Source of the DNA: an uncultured Lachnospiraceae bacterium
GTDB taxonomy: Bacteria > Bacillota > Clostridia > Lachnospirales > Lachnospiraceae
Assembly (NCBI GenBank): GCA_902803155.1
Contig: CADCOU010000192.1
Coordinates: 1 to 21,286 of the forward strand
Reading direction: 5' to 3'
DNA length: 21,286 nucleotides
Part shown: piece after piece, positions 13,318-21,286 of the stretch
Layout: every line of letters begins with the position of its first letter
Numbering within the stretch: position 1 is the stretch's first letter
Position numbers and translations under genes: made by a program
The notes under the pieces: generated by a model
Database searches by the model: none
What the model was told of the DNA's origin: nothing
Seen by the model: the letters and a program-made list of their open reading frames with translations, nothing else

Positions 13318-16308
13318 ATGGGAGACATAATGCGTTTGATACCATACAGACAGCTTCTCGCCTGGACCATGAAAGAGTACCGCGAGAAGGGCAGTATCTT
13401 CGGTGTTTCGAAGATCGTGAAAAGAGAGGATCGCGCGTTCCCGATCTTTAACGGTAAGATCGAGACGGTGTTCGGACCTGCCGCAGGACCGAATACGCAG
13501 CTTGCACAGAACCTGATTGCCTCATATTGTGCCGGCGCGTCCTGGTTCGAGCTGAAAACCGTCCAGAAGATGGACGGAAGAGAACTGGCCGCATGTGTGC
13601 CGAAACCCTGTATCGCGGCTGCGGATGAATGCTACAACTGCGAATGGTCTACAGAACTGGAAGTGGGACAGGCTTATGAGGAATATGTCAAAGCCTGGTT
13701 TGTGATCCATATTCTTGCGAAGGAACTCGGACTCGGATGTCCGGACGCCATTGTGTTCAACATGTCTGTGGGCTATGACCTGGACGGCATTAAGACACCA
13801 AAAATGCAGAAGTATCTGGATGAGATGATCGAGGCAAAGGATACGGATCTCTTCAAAGACTGCGTGAAAGCTTCCCTCGACGCAGTTGAGAGCGGTCTTC
13901 TTGAAAATGTGACAAAAGAAGATATCCTTGCGATTCCGTCGCAGATTTCCAATTCCGTCACAGAGTCTACGCTTCACGGATGTCCTCCGAAGGAGATCGA
14001 AGCGATCGCCACTTATCTTATGACGGAGAAGCATCTGAATACATATGTAAAATGCAATCCGACACTTCTCGGATATGAATTCGCCAGAACGGCACTGGAC
14101 AGCCTGGGATTCGACTACATTGTTTTTGACGACCACCATTTCCTGACTGATCTGCAGTGGGCCGATGCGGTCCCGATGTTTGAGAGGCTTATCGAGCTGT
14201 CCGGAAAACTCGGACTTGATGTCGGCGTAAAACTTACCAATACCTTCCCGGTTGACGTGAAGGCGGGAGAGCTTCCGAGCGAAGAGATGTATATGTCCGG
14301 AAGAAGTCTGTATCCGCTTACGATCCAGCTGGTATCCAGGATCGCAAAACAGTTTGACGGAAAGCTCCGCATCTCCTTCTCAGGCGGTGCCGACTATTTT
14401 AATATCCATGATCTGGTCGCCGCTGGCGTATGGCCGGTCACGATGGCTACCACACTTCTGAAACCGGGCGGATACCAGAGAATGCATCAGATCACTGAAG
14501 TTCTTTCCGATATCCCTGCTAAAGCATGGAGCGGAGTAGACGTAGATGCGGTATGCAGACTTGCAGAAGCTGTGTTTGAGAATCCGAGGAACAGGAAACC
14601 GATCAAACCGCTTCCGGACCGCAAGATGGAGGAACCGCTTCCGCTCCTTGACTGCTTCAGTTCACCCTGCAGCAGCAACTGCCCGATCCATCAGGACATC
14701 CCGGCATATCTGAGAGCGATGGAAGAAGGGAGAACGGAGGATGCCCTCCGGATCATTCTGGAGAAGAACCCGCTTCCGTTCATCACCGGAACGATCTGCC
14801 CGCATACCTGTGCAGACCGATGCATGCGCAATCACTATGAAGAAGGCGTGCATATCCGGGAAGTGAAACTGCAGGCTGCAGAAAAAGCTTACTCAAAGAT
14901 GCTGGACGATGCTGCCGCTAAATATGACGGAAAGCGCAAGGTTGCCATTATCGGCGGCGGCCCTGCCGGTCTTGCAGCTGCCGCTTTCCTGAGCAGAGCA
15001 GGTGTACCGGTTACTGTATTTGAGAAGAGAGACAATCTCGGCGGCGTTGTCCGCAATGCGATCCCGGGGTTCCGCATCAGTGATCAGGCGATCGATCGCG
15101 ACGTAGAACTGTGCAGCAGATACGGCGCTGAATTCCGTACCGGCTGTGAAATTACAGATCTCGGAGCGCTGAAGAAGGAAGGCTACACGGATGCGATCGT
15201 TGCGGTCGGCGCGTGGAAAGAAGGCAGGGAAGCGCTCGAATACGGCAAGTCTCTGGATGCTCTTGACTTCCTGAGCAGGATCAAGGCAAACGAATCTTCT
15301 GTCAGTCTCGGAGAGCATGTGGTCGTGATCGGCGGCGGCAATACTGCGATGGATGTATCCCGCGCTGCGATCCGCATGAGCGGTGTGAAGGATGTGCAGC
15401 TGGTATACCGCAGGACAAAGAGGTACATGCCTGCGGATGAAGAAGAACTGAGGGAAGCACTGGAAGACGGTGTTGAGTTCCGCGAACTTCTTGCCCCTGT
15501 AGGTCTGAAGGACGGCTGGCTCGAATGCAGTGAGATGAAACTGGGAGAACCGGATGAGAGCGGTCGACGCAGTCCGGTAGCGACCGGCAATACAGTTAAG
15601 ATTCAGTGCGACAGTGTGATCACAGCTGTCGGCGAGAGAGTCGATGTTGCGCTGCTGAAAGCGATCGGCGCAAAACTCGACGGAAAAGACCGTCCGGTCG
15701 TGGATGCACACTGCCAGACCACGGTAGACGGTGTATATGCGGTCGGTGACTGCAGAAGAGGACCGGCGACCGTTGTCAAGGCGATCGCAGACGCGATGGC
15801 TGCTGCCGAGGATATCGCAGGGATCGATCTCTCCACATACGCGAAAGAGAACGGAGCAGGAAATATCGACACCTATCTTGCGAAGAAGGGAATTCTTACA
15901 GGCGATCTGGAAGAACGTCCTGATGCAAGGTGTCTCGGATGTCCTACCGTATGTGAAGTCTGTACGGATGTCTGCCCGAACAGGGCAAATGTAGCCGTAA
16001 CGGTACCCGGGCTTGCGAAGCCGCAGATCATTCATGTAGACGGTATGTGCAATGAATGCGGCAACTGCGCCGTGTTCTGTCCGCACACCGGCAGGCCCTA
16101 CAGAGACAAGCTTACCCTGTTCTGGTCTCAGGAAGACTTCGATGATTCTGAAAACACCGGATTCCTGGTACTTGACGGAACGAAGGTAAAACTCCGCTTC
16201 GCAGATAAGACTCAGGATATCGATGTTTCGGATGAGGGATGCGGACTGTATGAACCGCTCAGGAAAACGATCCTTGCTGTCATTCAGGATTACGCATATC
16301 TTTTCTGA
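13318..16308 (+). CDS. ygfK: YgfK, flavin/Fe-S oxidoreductase ('putative selenate reductase subunit')
   Basis: 996-residue multidomain electron-transfer protein. The N-terminal part (about 1-430) resembles dihydroorotate/dihydropyrimidine dehydrogenase flavin barrels (GPAAGPNTQLAQ, HGCPPKEIEAI, SFSGGADYFN). A DPYD-type cluster segment starts at C446 (C446, C451, C455). Next come an FAD Rossmann motif at 545-551 (IGGGPAG) and a second nucleotide motif at 671-675 (IGGGN), as in GltD/PreT. The C-terminus has two cluster motifs: C872, C875, C879, C882, C886 and a classical C911xxC914xxC917xxxC921P. The selenate reductase name is historical; in the purine cluster it probably moves electrons between NAD(P)H and the Mo enzyme or reduces a purine-derived substrate (inference). 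AGGAGG lies 7 bases upstream of the ATG. Confidence 0.92.
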   Translation: MGDIMRLIPYRQLLAWTMKEYREKGSIFGVSKIVKREDRAFPIFNGKIETVFGPAAGPNTQLAQNLIASYCAGASWFELKTVQKMDGRELAACVPKPCIAAADECYNCEWSTELEVGQAYEEYVKAWFVIHILAKELGLGCPDAIVFNMSVGYDLDGIKTPKMQKYLDEMIEAKDTDLFKDCVKASLDAVESGLLENVTKEDILAIPSQISNSVTESTLHGCPPKEIEAIATYLMTEKHLNTYVKCNPTLLGYEFARTALDSLGFDYIVFDDHHFLTDLQWADAVPMFERLIELSGKLGLDVGVKLTNTFPVDVKAGELPSEEMYMSGRSLYPLTIQLVSRIAKQFDGKLRISFSGGADYFNIHDLVAAGVWPVTMATTLLKPGGYQRMHQITEVLSDIPAKAWSGVDVDAVCRLAEAVFENPRNRKPIKPLPDRKMEEPLPLLDCFSSPCSSNCPIHQDIPAYLRAMEEGRTEDALRIILEKNPLPFITGTICPHTCADRCMRNHYEEGVHIREVKLQAAEKAYSKMLDDAAAKYDGKRKVAIIGGGPAGLAAAAFLSRAGVPVTVFEKRDNLGGVVRNAIPGFRISDQAIDRDVELCSRYGAEFRTGCEITDLGALKKEGYTDAIVAVGAWKEGREALEYGKSLDALDFLSRIKANESSVSLGEHVVVIGGGNTAMDVSRAAIRMSGVKDVQLVYRRTKRYMPADEEELREALEDGVEFRELLAPVGLKDGWLECSEMKLGEPDESGRRSPVATGNTVKIQCDSVITAVGERVDVALLKAIGAKLDGKDRPVVDAHCQTTVDGVYAVGDCRRGPATVVKAIADAMAAAEDIAGIDLSTYAKENGAGNIDTYLAKKGILTGDLEERPDARCLGCPTVCEVCTDVCPNRANVAVTVPGLAKPQIIHVDGMCNECGNCAVFCPHTGRPYRDKLTLFWSQEDFDDSENTGFLVLDGTKVKLRFADKTQDIDVSDEGCGLYEPLRKTILAVIQDYAYLF

Positions 16309-16333
16309 TCTGACACAGGTGTCTGTATTATCA

Positions 16334-16342
16334 TGATATGAT
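16334..16342 (+). promoter_or_regulatory. Possible extended -10 element before the xanthine dehydrogenase-like gene
   Basis: TGATATGAT fits TGnTATAAT with one mismatch. The best -35 (CTGACA, 16310-16315) is 21 bases away, which is too far, so only extended -10 use is plausible. Transcription would start at the foot of the hairpin at 16347. Weak evidence. Confidence 0.25.
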
Positions 16343-16346
16343 TTTT

Positions 16347-16376
16347 CCACGAAGGATCTTCCCGGATCCTTCGTGG
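16347..16376 (+). promoter_or_regulatory. 12-bp perfect hairpin in the ygfK-xdh intercistronic gap
   Basis: CCACGAAGGATC (16347-16358), loop TTCCCG, then the exact complement GATCCTTCGTGG (16365-16376). It sits 39 bases after the ygfK stop and 27 bases before the next start codon. It has no T-run downstream (ATGCATG follows), while TTTTT lies upstream, so it is not an ordinary intrinsic terminator. It is more likely an mRNA processing or stabilising element, or a protein target. Confidence 0.7.
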
Positions 16377-16403
16377 ATGCATGTTTGCTCAGGTGTAGTG
16401 AGA

Positions 16404-19400
16404 ATGGATGGTTCTTCTTTTATGGGTGATACATATACATTTACAGTAAACGGACAGACAGTCAAAACGCAGAAGGATACTACGCTTCTGCGTTTTCTTC
16501 GGGATGACCTGAAGCTGTATTCTGTCAAAGACGGATGTTCGGAAGGAGCATGCGGTGCCTGTACGATCATAGCAGATGGTAAGACTGTGCGTGCATGTGT
16601 ACTGAAGACGAGCAAGGCAGAAGGCAAAAACATTGTCACTGTTGAAGGACTGTCTGTCCCGGAGAAAGAGGCTTTCGTATATGCATTCGGGGCCAAAGGA
16701 GCTGTTCAGTGCGGATTCTGTATCCCGGGAATGGTGTTGAGCGGAAAAGCTCTTCTGGACGCGAATCCGGATCCATCAGACGATGAGATCAAGGCTGCAC
16801 TGAAAGGGAACATATGCCGCTGCACCGGATATGTGAAGATCATCGACGCGATAAGACTGGTCGGAGCGATCCTCAGGGGCGAGGAGCAGATCGACCGTTC
16901 TCTGGAAGAAGGAAGTGAGTACGGTGTCGGCGCACGGGCTTTCCGTGTAGATGTGCGGAGAAAAGTACTTGGATACGGTAAATATCCCGACGATATCGGA
17001 CCGGAATACTTTGTCGCAGAGAACAGCCCTGAAGCCCTGGAAATCGAAAAACAGCTGTCGGAAGCTGCGCAGGACGGTATTACAGCCGGTTTTGCGGCAC
17101 TCTATGACAGTGAACATCATCTGAAAGCAGGTTCCAATATATACCGTATCAATGATCCCGGATGCAACTGGTGCACCATCGTGCCTGCGGATATGCCTCC
17201 CATGGCATACTGCAGTGCGGTCCGCTCCGAATATGCCAGAGCCCGGGTTCTGAAGATCGATGCTTCAGCAGCAGAGGCTCTTCCGGGAGTGCTCGGCGTA
17301 CTCACGGCGAAGGATGTTCCGGTCAATAAAGTCGGACACATCATTCATGACTGGGACGTAATGATAGCGGAGGGAGACATCACAAGGATGTGCGGTGACG
17401 CAATCTGCCTGGTTGTTGCAGAATCTCCGTATATCATGGAAGCGGCGAAAAAACTTATAAAGATTGAATATGAACCGCTCGAACCAGTTCGAAATCCGGA
17501 GGAAGCAGCATCTCCGGACGCACCGAAACTTCATCCGGAGCTGGATATCGAAGGAAATCTCTGCGACTCCAGACATATTGTGAGAGGCAACCCGAAAGAA
17601 GCGATTGCACGCTCGAAATATGTTGTGACAGAAAGCTTTGAAACCCCGTTTACGGAACATGCTTTCCTGGAACCGGAATGTGCGGTTTCATTCCCCTATA
17701 AAGAAGGGGTCAAGATACTGTCTACCGATCAGGGCGCCTATGCAACCAGAGCGGAAGTCGCGCATATGTTCGGATGCGATCCGGAACGTATTGTGGTCGA
17801 GAATCAGCTGATCGGAGGCGGCTTCGGAGGAAAGGAAGATGTAACGACCCAGCATATCAGCGCACTGGCGGCATGGATCTGTAAACGCCCGGTAAAAGCA
17901 AAATTCACCAGACAGGAATCGATCTCATTTCATCCGAAACGCCATGCGATGAAGGGAACCTTTACAGTCGGCTGTGATGAGAACGGGATCATACAGGGAC
18001 TTGACTGTGAGTTCACATTTGATACAGGGGCTTATGCTTCCCTGTGCGGACCCGTATTGGAACGTGCGTGTACCCATGCAGTGGGACCGTATTGTTATCA
18101 GAATACGGACATCCGCGGATACGGTTATTACACCAACAATCCTCCTGCAGGCGCATTCAGAGGCTTCGGAGTCTGTCAGACACAGTTCGCTCTGGAGTCT
18201 GTACTGAACGTACTTGCCGGGAAAGTCGGAATCACCCCGTGGGAGATTCGATACCGGAACGCGATCGAACCCGGAAAGATCCTTCCGAACGGTCAGATCG
18301 CAGATGTGTCCACAGCCCTGAAAGAGGCACTGGAAGCTGTAAAACCTTATTATGACGCACATCCGGGCAGGGCAGGGATCGCATGTGCGATGAAGAACGC
18401 AGGAGTCGGCGTCGGACTTCCGGATGACGGAAACGCCCTGCTTCGCGTAGAGAACGGTATCCTTGTCATTTATACCTGTGCGTCTGATATCGGGCAGGGC
18501 GGATATACCGTATTCTCTCAGGATGCTGCCGAGGCGACCGGACTGACGAAATCTCATATCCGTATGGGGATCAGCAGTACCGAAAATGCACCGGATTCCG
18601 GAACGACATCCGGTTCAAGGCAGACGCTTGTGACTGGTGAGGCTGTCAGAGGTGCCGCGTTCCTTCTCAGGGATGCACTGACTGCAGCAGAGATGGTAGA
18701 GGAAGCACTTCAGAAGGAAGGCAGATGTGCGGCGGATACGGATCAGTCTGAGATACGCGGCCGTATCCTGGAAACCCTGAAGACTTCACCGGCATATATG
18801 AATCCGAGAGAAGCCGGCAACAGAACGGCAGCTTACGGAACCGGGACGGAGTTTGCGCCAGGAACAAACCCGGGACCTTTCGTAAGTCTGAATATGACGA
18901 TCGGTGAAGACGGCGGAATAAGCGGAAGAGGTTCCGGCCTGAACCAGGGGACATACGGTAAAAAAGGAACCCAGACAAAGATCAGCGGATCTCCGGTAAA
19001 AGATCCGGTCCGGGCCCTCAGGATGCTCGAAGGAATGAGTTTCGGATACCGTTATTTCGAACCCACCAACAAACTCGGAGCGGATGTTCCGAATCCGAAG
19101 AGCCATATCGCTTACGGGTATGCCGCATGCTGCGCGGTCCTGGACGACGAAGGGAAAGTGACAGACATCTATTCCGCCTACGATGCAGGCAAGGTCGTGA
19201 ATCCGATCTCCATCCAGGGCCAGATCGAAGGCGGAGTCCTGATGGGAATGGGATATGCCTGCACGGAAGATTTTTCGCTGAAAGACGGCAGACCGCAGGT
19301 AAAGTACGGGAGGCTGGGCCTGCTGAGAGCCCCGCAGATTCCTGACATCCATGCGATCTATGTGGAGAAGGACGAACTCATGGGCGTCTCGTACGGAAGC

Positions 19401-19523
19401 AAGGGTATCGGGGAGATCACGACGATCCCTGCTGCGCCTGCGATAGCAGGGGCATATTTTGAACTGGACGGTCAGCTCAGACATTCGCTTCCGATGGAGA
19501 ACACGTACTATAGGAAAGCTTGA
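16404..19523 (+). CDS. Selenium-dependent xanthine dehydrogenase-like Mo/Fe-S hydroxylase
   Basis: 1039-residue fusion of an iron-sulfur and a molybdopterin subunit. The N-terminus has a plant-type [2Fe-2S] site (C45, C50, C53, C65) and a second [2Fe-2S] site (C103, C106, C138, C140). The Mo domain has GGGFGGKE at 471-478, R586 in AFRGFG and E1004 in GIGEITTIP, the catalytic Glu position; it ends with LPMENTYYRK. No FAD domain is present, so electrons must leave through a partner, possibly YgfK. The family uses a labile selenium ligand on Mo, not selenocysteine. Two stretches look inserted relative to shorter relatives: about 199-265, with a C254-x-x-C257 pair, and about 785-860. E. coli XdhD lacks these Fe-S cysteines, so that name is not used. 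The start at 16404 follows AGGTG by 8 bases; 16422 is an alternative. Xanthine or urate is the probable substrate pair (inference). Confidence 0.88.
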   Translation: MDGSSFMGDTYTFTVNGQTVKTQKDTTLLRFLRDDLKLYSVKDGCSEGACGACTIIADGKTVRACVLKTSKAEGKNIVTVEGLSVPEKEAFVYAFGAKGAVQCGFCIPGMVLSGKALLDANPDPSDDEIKAALKGNICRCTGYVKIIDAIRLVGAILRGEEQIDRSLEEGSEYGVGARAFRVDVRRKVLGYGKYPDDIGPEYFVAENSPEALEIEKQLSEAAQDGITAGFAALYDSEHHLKAGSNIYRINDPGCNWCTIVPADMPPMAYCSAVRSEYARARVLKIDASAAEALPGVLGVLTAKDVPVNKVGHIIHDWDVMIAEGDITRMCGDAICLVVAESPYIMEAAKKLIKIEYEPLEPVRNPEEAASPDAPKLHPELDIEGNLCDSRHIVRGNPKEAIARSKYVVTESFETPFTEHAFLEPECAVSFPYKEGVKILSTDQGAYATRAEVAHMFGCDPERIVVENQLIGGGFGGKEDVTTQHISALAAWICKRPVKAKFTRQESISFHPKRHAMKGTFTVGCDENGIIQGLDCEFTFDTGAYASLCGPVLERACTHAVGPYCYQNTDIRGYGYYTNNPPAGAFRGFGVCQTQFALESVLNVLAGKVGITPWEIRYRNAIEPGKILPNGQIADVSTALKEALEAVKPYYDAHPGRAGIACAMKNAGVGVGLPDDGNALLRVENGILVIYTCASDIGQGGYTVFSQDAAEATGLTKSHIRMGISSTENAPDSGTTSGSRQTLVTGEAVRGAAFLLRDALTAAEMVEEALQKEGRCAADTDQSEIRGRILETLKTSPAYMNPREAGNRTAAYGTGTEFAPGTNPGPFVSLNMTIGEDGGISGRGSGLNQGTYGKKGTQTKISGSPVKDPVRALRMLEGMSFGYRYFEPTNKLGADVPNPKSHIAYGYAACCAVLDDEGKVTDIYSAYDAGKVVNPISIQGQIEGGVLMGMGYACTEDFSLKDGRPQVKYGRLGLLRAPQIPDIHAIYVEKDELMGVSYGSKGIGEITTIPAAPAIAGAYFELDGQLRHSLPMENTYYRKA

Positions 19524-19547
19524 CATCTTTAAACAACATGCTAAGAT
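19520..19547 (+). promoter_or_regulatory. Strong promoter upstream of ygeX
   Basis: Perfect TTGACA (19520-19525), a 16-base spacer and TAAGAT (19542-19547), with a TG one base before the -10 box. The -35 box includes the TGA stop codon (19521-19523) of the preceding gene. Transcription would start near 19554, leaving a leader of about 58 bases before ygeX. Confidence 0.65.
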
Positions 19548-19611
19548 GAAAACAGAAAAAAAGTTTGGTTTCATGACACAGTTTATGGCACTTATCTGAC
19601 AGGAGATATAT

Positions 19612-20832
19612 ATGAGTGAACTTGAACTGAATTGGGTAATGAACAGGATGCCTCCGTCTGATGACAAATGTCTTGAGATCATGTCGATCGAAAACGTCGA
19701 GAAGGCGCGCAGATTTCATAAAAGCTTCCCCCAGTACAGCGTTACAGCCATGGCGAATCTGACCAAGATGGCGAAGTATCTCGGACTGGGCGGAATCTAT
19801 GTAAAAGATGAGCGTTTCCGTTTCGGCCTGAATGCATTCAAGGTGCTCGGAGCGTCTTTCGCGATGGGCCGGTATATTGCTCATGAGATGGGCGAGCATG
19901 TCAGTGATATCACTTACGATGATCTGACCAGCCCTGAGCTGGAAGAACATTTCGGAAGAGCCACATTCTTTACGGCGACTGACGGAAACCATGGAAGAGG
20001 CGTTGCCTGGGCAGCCAGAAGACTTCACCAGAAAGCAGTCGTTCACATGCCGAAGGGTTCGGCGAAGTCCAGATACGATAACATCGCGAAAGAAAAAGCA
20101 AAGGTTACGATCGAGGATCTGAACTACGACGACTGTGTAAGACTTGCGGCAAAAGAAGCGGCTGAAACAGAACATGGGGTTGTGATACAGGATACTGCCT
20201 GGGATGGTTATGAAGATATCCCGTCCTGGATCATGCAGGGTTACGGAACGATATCGCATGAAGCGGCTGAGCAGCTCCGGGAACTTGAGGTGAACCGTCC
20301 GACCCATGTGTTCATACAGGCCGGCGTCGGTTCGTTCGCATCCTCTGTAGTCGGATACTTTACGAACCTGTTTCCGGATCATCCGCCGAAATTCATTATT
20401 GTGGAACCTAAAACAGCAGCTTGTCTGTATAAGGGAGCAAAGCTTGGAACCGGAGAACCGCAGACCGTAACAGGAGACCTGAAAACCATTATGGCAGGGC
20501 TCGCATGCGGAGAACCGAATATCCTCGGCTGGGATATACTCAGAAATCACGCGACTGCTTTTATTGAGGCGGAAGACTGGGTGGCTGCCAAGGGTATGAG
20601 AATGCTTGCGGTTCCGGTGCTGGGCGATCCGCCTGTTATTTCCGGAGAATCAGGCGCTGTGACTATGGGCGTTCTTGGACAGATCATGATGAATGAGGAA
20701 CTGTGGGAGATCAGAGAACTCCTCGGTCTGAACAAGGAATCCAAAGTCCTGCTGTTCTCAACGGAAGGCAATACCGATCCGGAATACTTCCTGAGAGTCG
20801 TATGGGACGGCGCGTACGGAATAGGAAAATAA
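19612..20832 (+). CDS. ygeX: 2,3-diaminopropionate ammonia-lyase
   Basis: PLP-dependent fold-type II enzyme that converts D- or L-2,3-diaminopropionate to pyruvate and two ammonia (also called dpaL). The 406 residues are close to E. coli YgeX (398). The PLP lysine is K77 in RFGLNAFKVLG, the same number as in E. coli. The residues for D- and L-isomer proton abstraction correspond to D124 in TDGNHGRGVAWA and D194 in QDTAWDGYED (E. coli D120 and D189). QAGVGSFAS is the phosphate-binding loop, though Ser and Phe replace small residues usual there. IMAGLACGEPN, SGESGAV and STEGNTDP are also conserved. AGGAGA lies 6 bases before the ATG. It is in the selenium/urate cluster, where diaminopropionate is a proposed late intermediate. 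A second, strong promoter (19520-19547) may raise its expression. Confidence 0.95.
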   Translation: MSELELNWVMNRMPPSDDKCLEIMSIENVEKARRFHKSFPQYSVTAMANLTKMAKYLGLGGIYVKDERFRFGLNAFKVLGASFAMGRYIAHEMGEHVSDITYDDLTSPELEEHFGRATFFTATDGNHGRGVAWAARRLHQKAVVHMPKGSAKSRYDNIAKEKAKVTIEDLNYDDCVRLAAKEAAETEHGVVIQDTAWDGYEDIPSWIMQGYGTISHEAAEQLRELEVNRPTHVFIQAGVGSFASSVVGYFTNLFPDHPPKFIIVEPKTAACLYKGAKLGTGEPQTVTGDLKTIMAGLACGEPNILGWDILRNHATAFIEAEDWVAAKGMRMLAVPVLGDPPVISGESGAVTMGVLGQIMMNEELWEIRELLGLNKESKVLLFSTEGNTDPEYFLRVVWDGAYGIGK

Positions 20833-20930
20833 ACAGCAGTGAATGGTAGCAGACCGGATGCATATCTGCTCCGGATGATCATACAGCAACTTATGTCTCA
20901 TTTATCACCAATCCAGTAAGGAGGACAATC

Positions 20931-21286
20931 ATGGAACTTGATTACGGGAGAATCAAAGAGGCTGCTGAAGGTTATAAGAAGGAGATGACGGCATTTCTCC
21001 GCGCTATGATCTCACATCCGAGTGAGAGCTGCGAGGAGAAAGAAGTAGTCATGTGCATCAAGGAGGAAATGGAAAAGGTCGGTTTTGACAAGGTCGAGAT
21101 CGACGGACTTGGAAATGTGATCGGCTGGGCCGGCAAGAACGGTGATATCGGCGATGACAAGAAGATCATTGCCATTGACGGACATATCGACACCGTCGGC
21201 ATCGGCAACCGTGACAACTGGACTGCAGATCCCTATGAAGGCTGGGAAGATGATGATGTGATCTACGGAAGAGGCGGATCCGATCA
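20931..21286 (+). CDS. ygeY: YgeY, selenium metabolism-linked M20-family hydrolase (3' end missing)
   Basis: The first 118 codons of a gene cut by the right edge. The M20 peptidase/deacylase signature is present: IDGHIDTV with H85 and D87 (metal ligand and its partner), and GRGGSD with D118, the bridging metal ligand. A strong AAGGAGG lies 6 bases before the ATG. The family cleaves amide bonds in small molecules; YgeY's own substrate is not established. It follows ygeX after 98 bases. That gap holds the Shine-Dalgarno site, a weak 6-bp AGCAGA/TCTGCT repeat (20848-20870) and nothing else recognised. The ygeX-ygeY order is as in the E. coli cluster, so hyuA, ygeW or related genes may lie beyond the edge. 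Confidence 0.92.
   Translation, partial: MELDYGRIKEAAEGYKKEMTAFLRAMISHPSESCEEKEVVMCIKEEMEKVGFDKVEIDGLGNVIGWAGKNGDIGDDKKIIAIDGHIDTVGIGNRDNWTADPYEGWEDDDVIYGRGGSD

Noticed and set aside
14893..16350. A 485-codon open frame on the minus strand
   Set aside because: Antisense to the Fe-S/FAD part of ygfK; the product is Cys/Arg-rich without recognisable domains. Similar antisense frames over ilvD (5151-6452) and ssnA were rejected for the same reason.
16347..16376. Hairpin as an intrinsic terminator or SECIS element
   Set aside because: No T-run follows, and there is no in-frame TGA to recode; the selenium of this enzyme family is a Mo ligand, not selenocysteine.
1..21286. tRNA, rRNA, CRISPR array, insertion sequence or phage genes
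   Set aside because: No repeat arrays, transposase or integrase motifs, or RNA-gene signatures were seen on either strand by eye; a dedicated covariance-model search was not possible.

Overview
The window looks like the chromosome of an anaerobic, gut-type Clostridia (Bacillota) member with a mid-range GC content. Four things suggest this: a two-ATPase 2-hydroxyacyl-CoA dehydratase activase, strong AGGAGG-type ribosome sites, a preQ1-type tgt next to yajC, and a selenium-linked molybdenum hydroxylase cluster. No mobile element, tRNA, rRNA or CRISPR array was seen. The species cannot be named from this sequence.

Left part (1-3990). A minus-strand activase, cut by the left edge, diverges from tgt (TTG start). 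yajC follows tgt under its own promoter and ends at a perfect two-way hairpin. The hairpin faces a convergent Lrp/AsnC-type regulator.

Middle (4035-11155). The Lrp-type gene diverges from a compact leuB-ilvD-ilvB run for branched-chain amino acid synthesis. ilvC, ilvN, leuA and leuCD are absent from the window. A glgB-like gene follows 51 bases later. It keeps the branching-enzyme fold signature but has lost several residues regarded as invariant in GlgB, and it carries a lysine-rich tail. A long hairpin separates it from the next, convergent gene.

Right part (11181-21286). A YheO-PAS/HTH regulator of the DauR type diverges from ssnA-ygfK-(selenium-dependent xanthine dehydrogenase-like gene)-ygeX-ygeY; the last gene is cut by the right edge. 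Genes of this set occur together in the E. coli yge/ygf region and have been linked to anaerobic uric acid and purine breakdown in gut bacteria. The likely division of labour is as follows: the Mo/Fe-S enzyme acts on a purine ring, YgfK handles flavin/Fe-S electron transfer, SsnA and YgeY act as metal hydrolases on intermediates, and YgeX splits 2,3-diaminopropionate into pyruvate and ammonia. The first four roles are inferred from family and context; only the YgeX reaction is well established for its family.

The points most worth a second look are the degenerate GlgB paralogue, two apparent insertions in the xanthine dehydrogenase-like protein (one with a CxxC pair), a 12-bp hairpin just before that gene, and a strong promoter whose -35 box overlaps that gene's stop codon.
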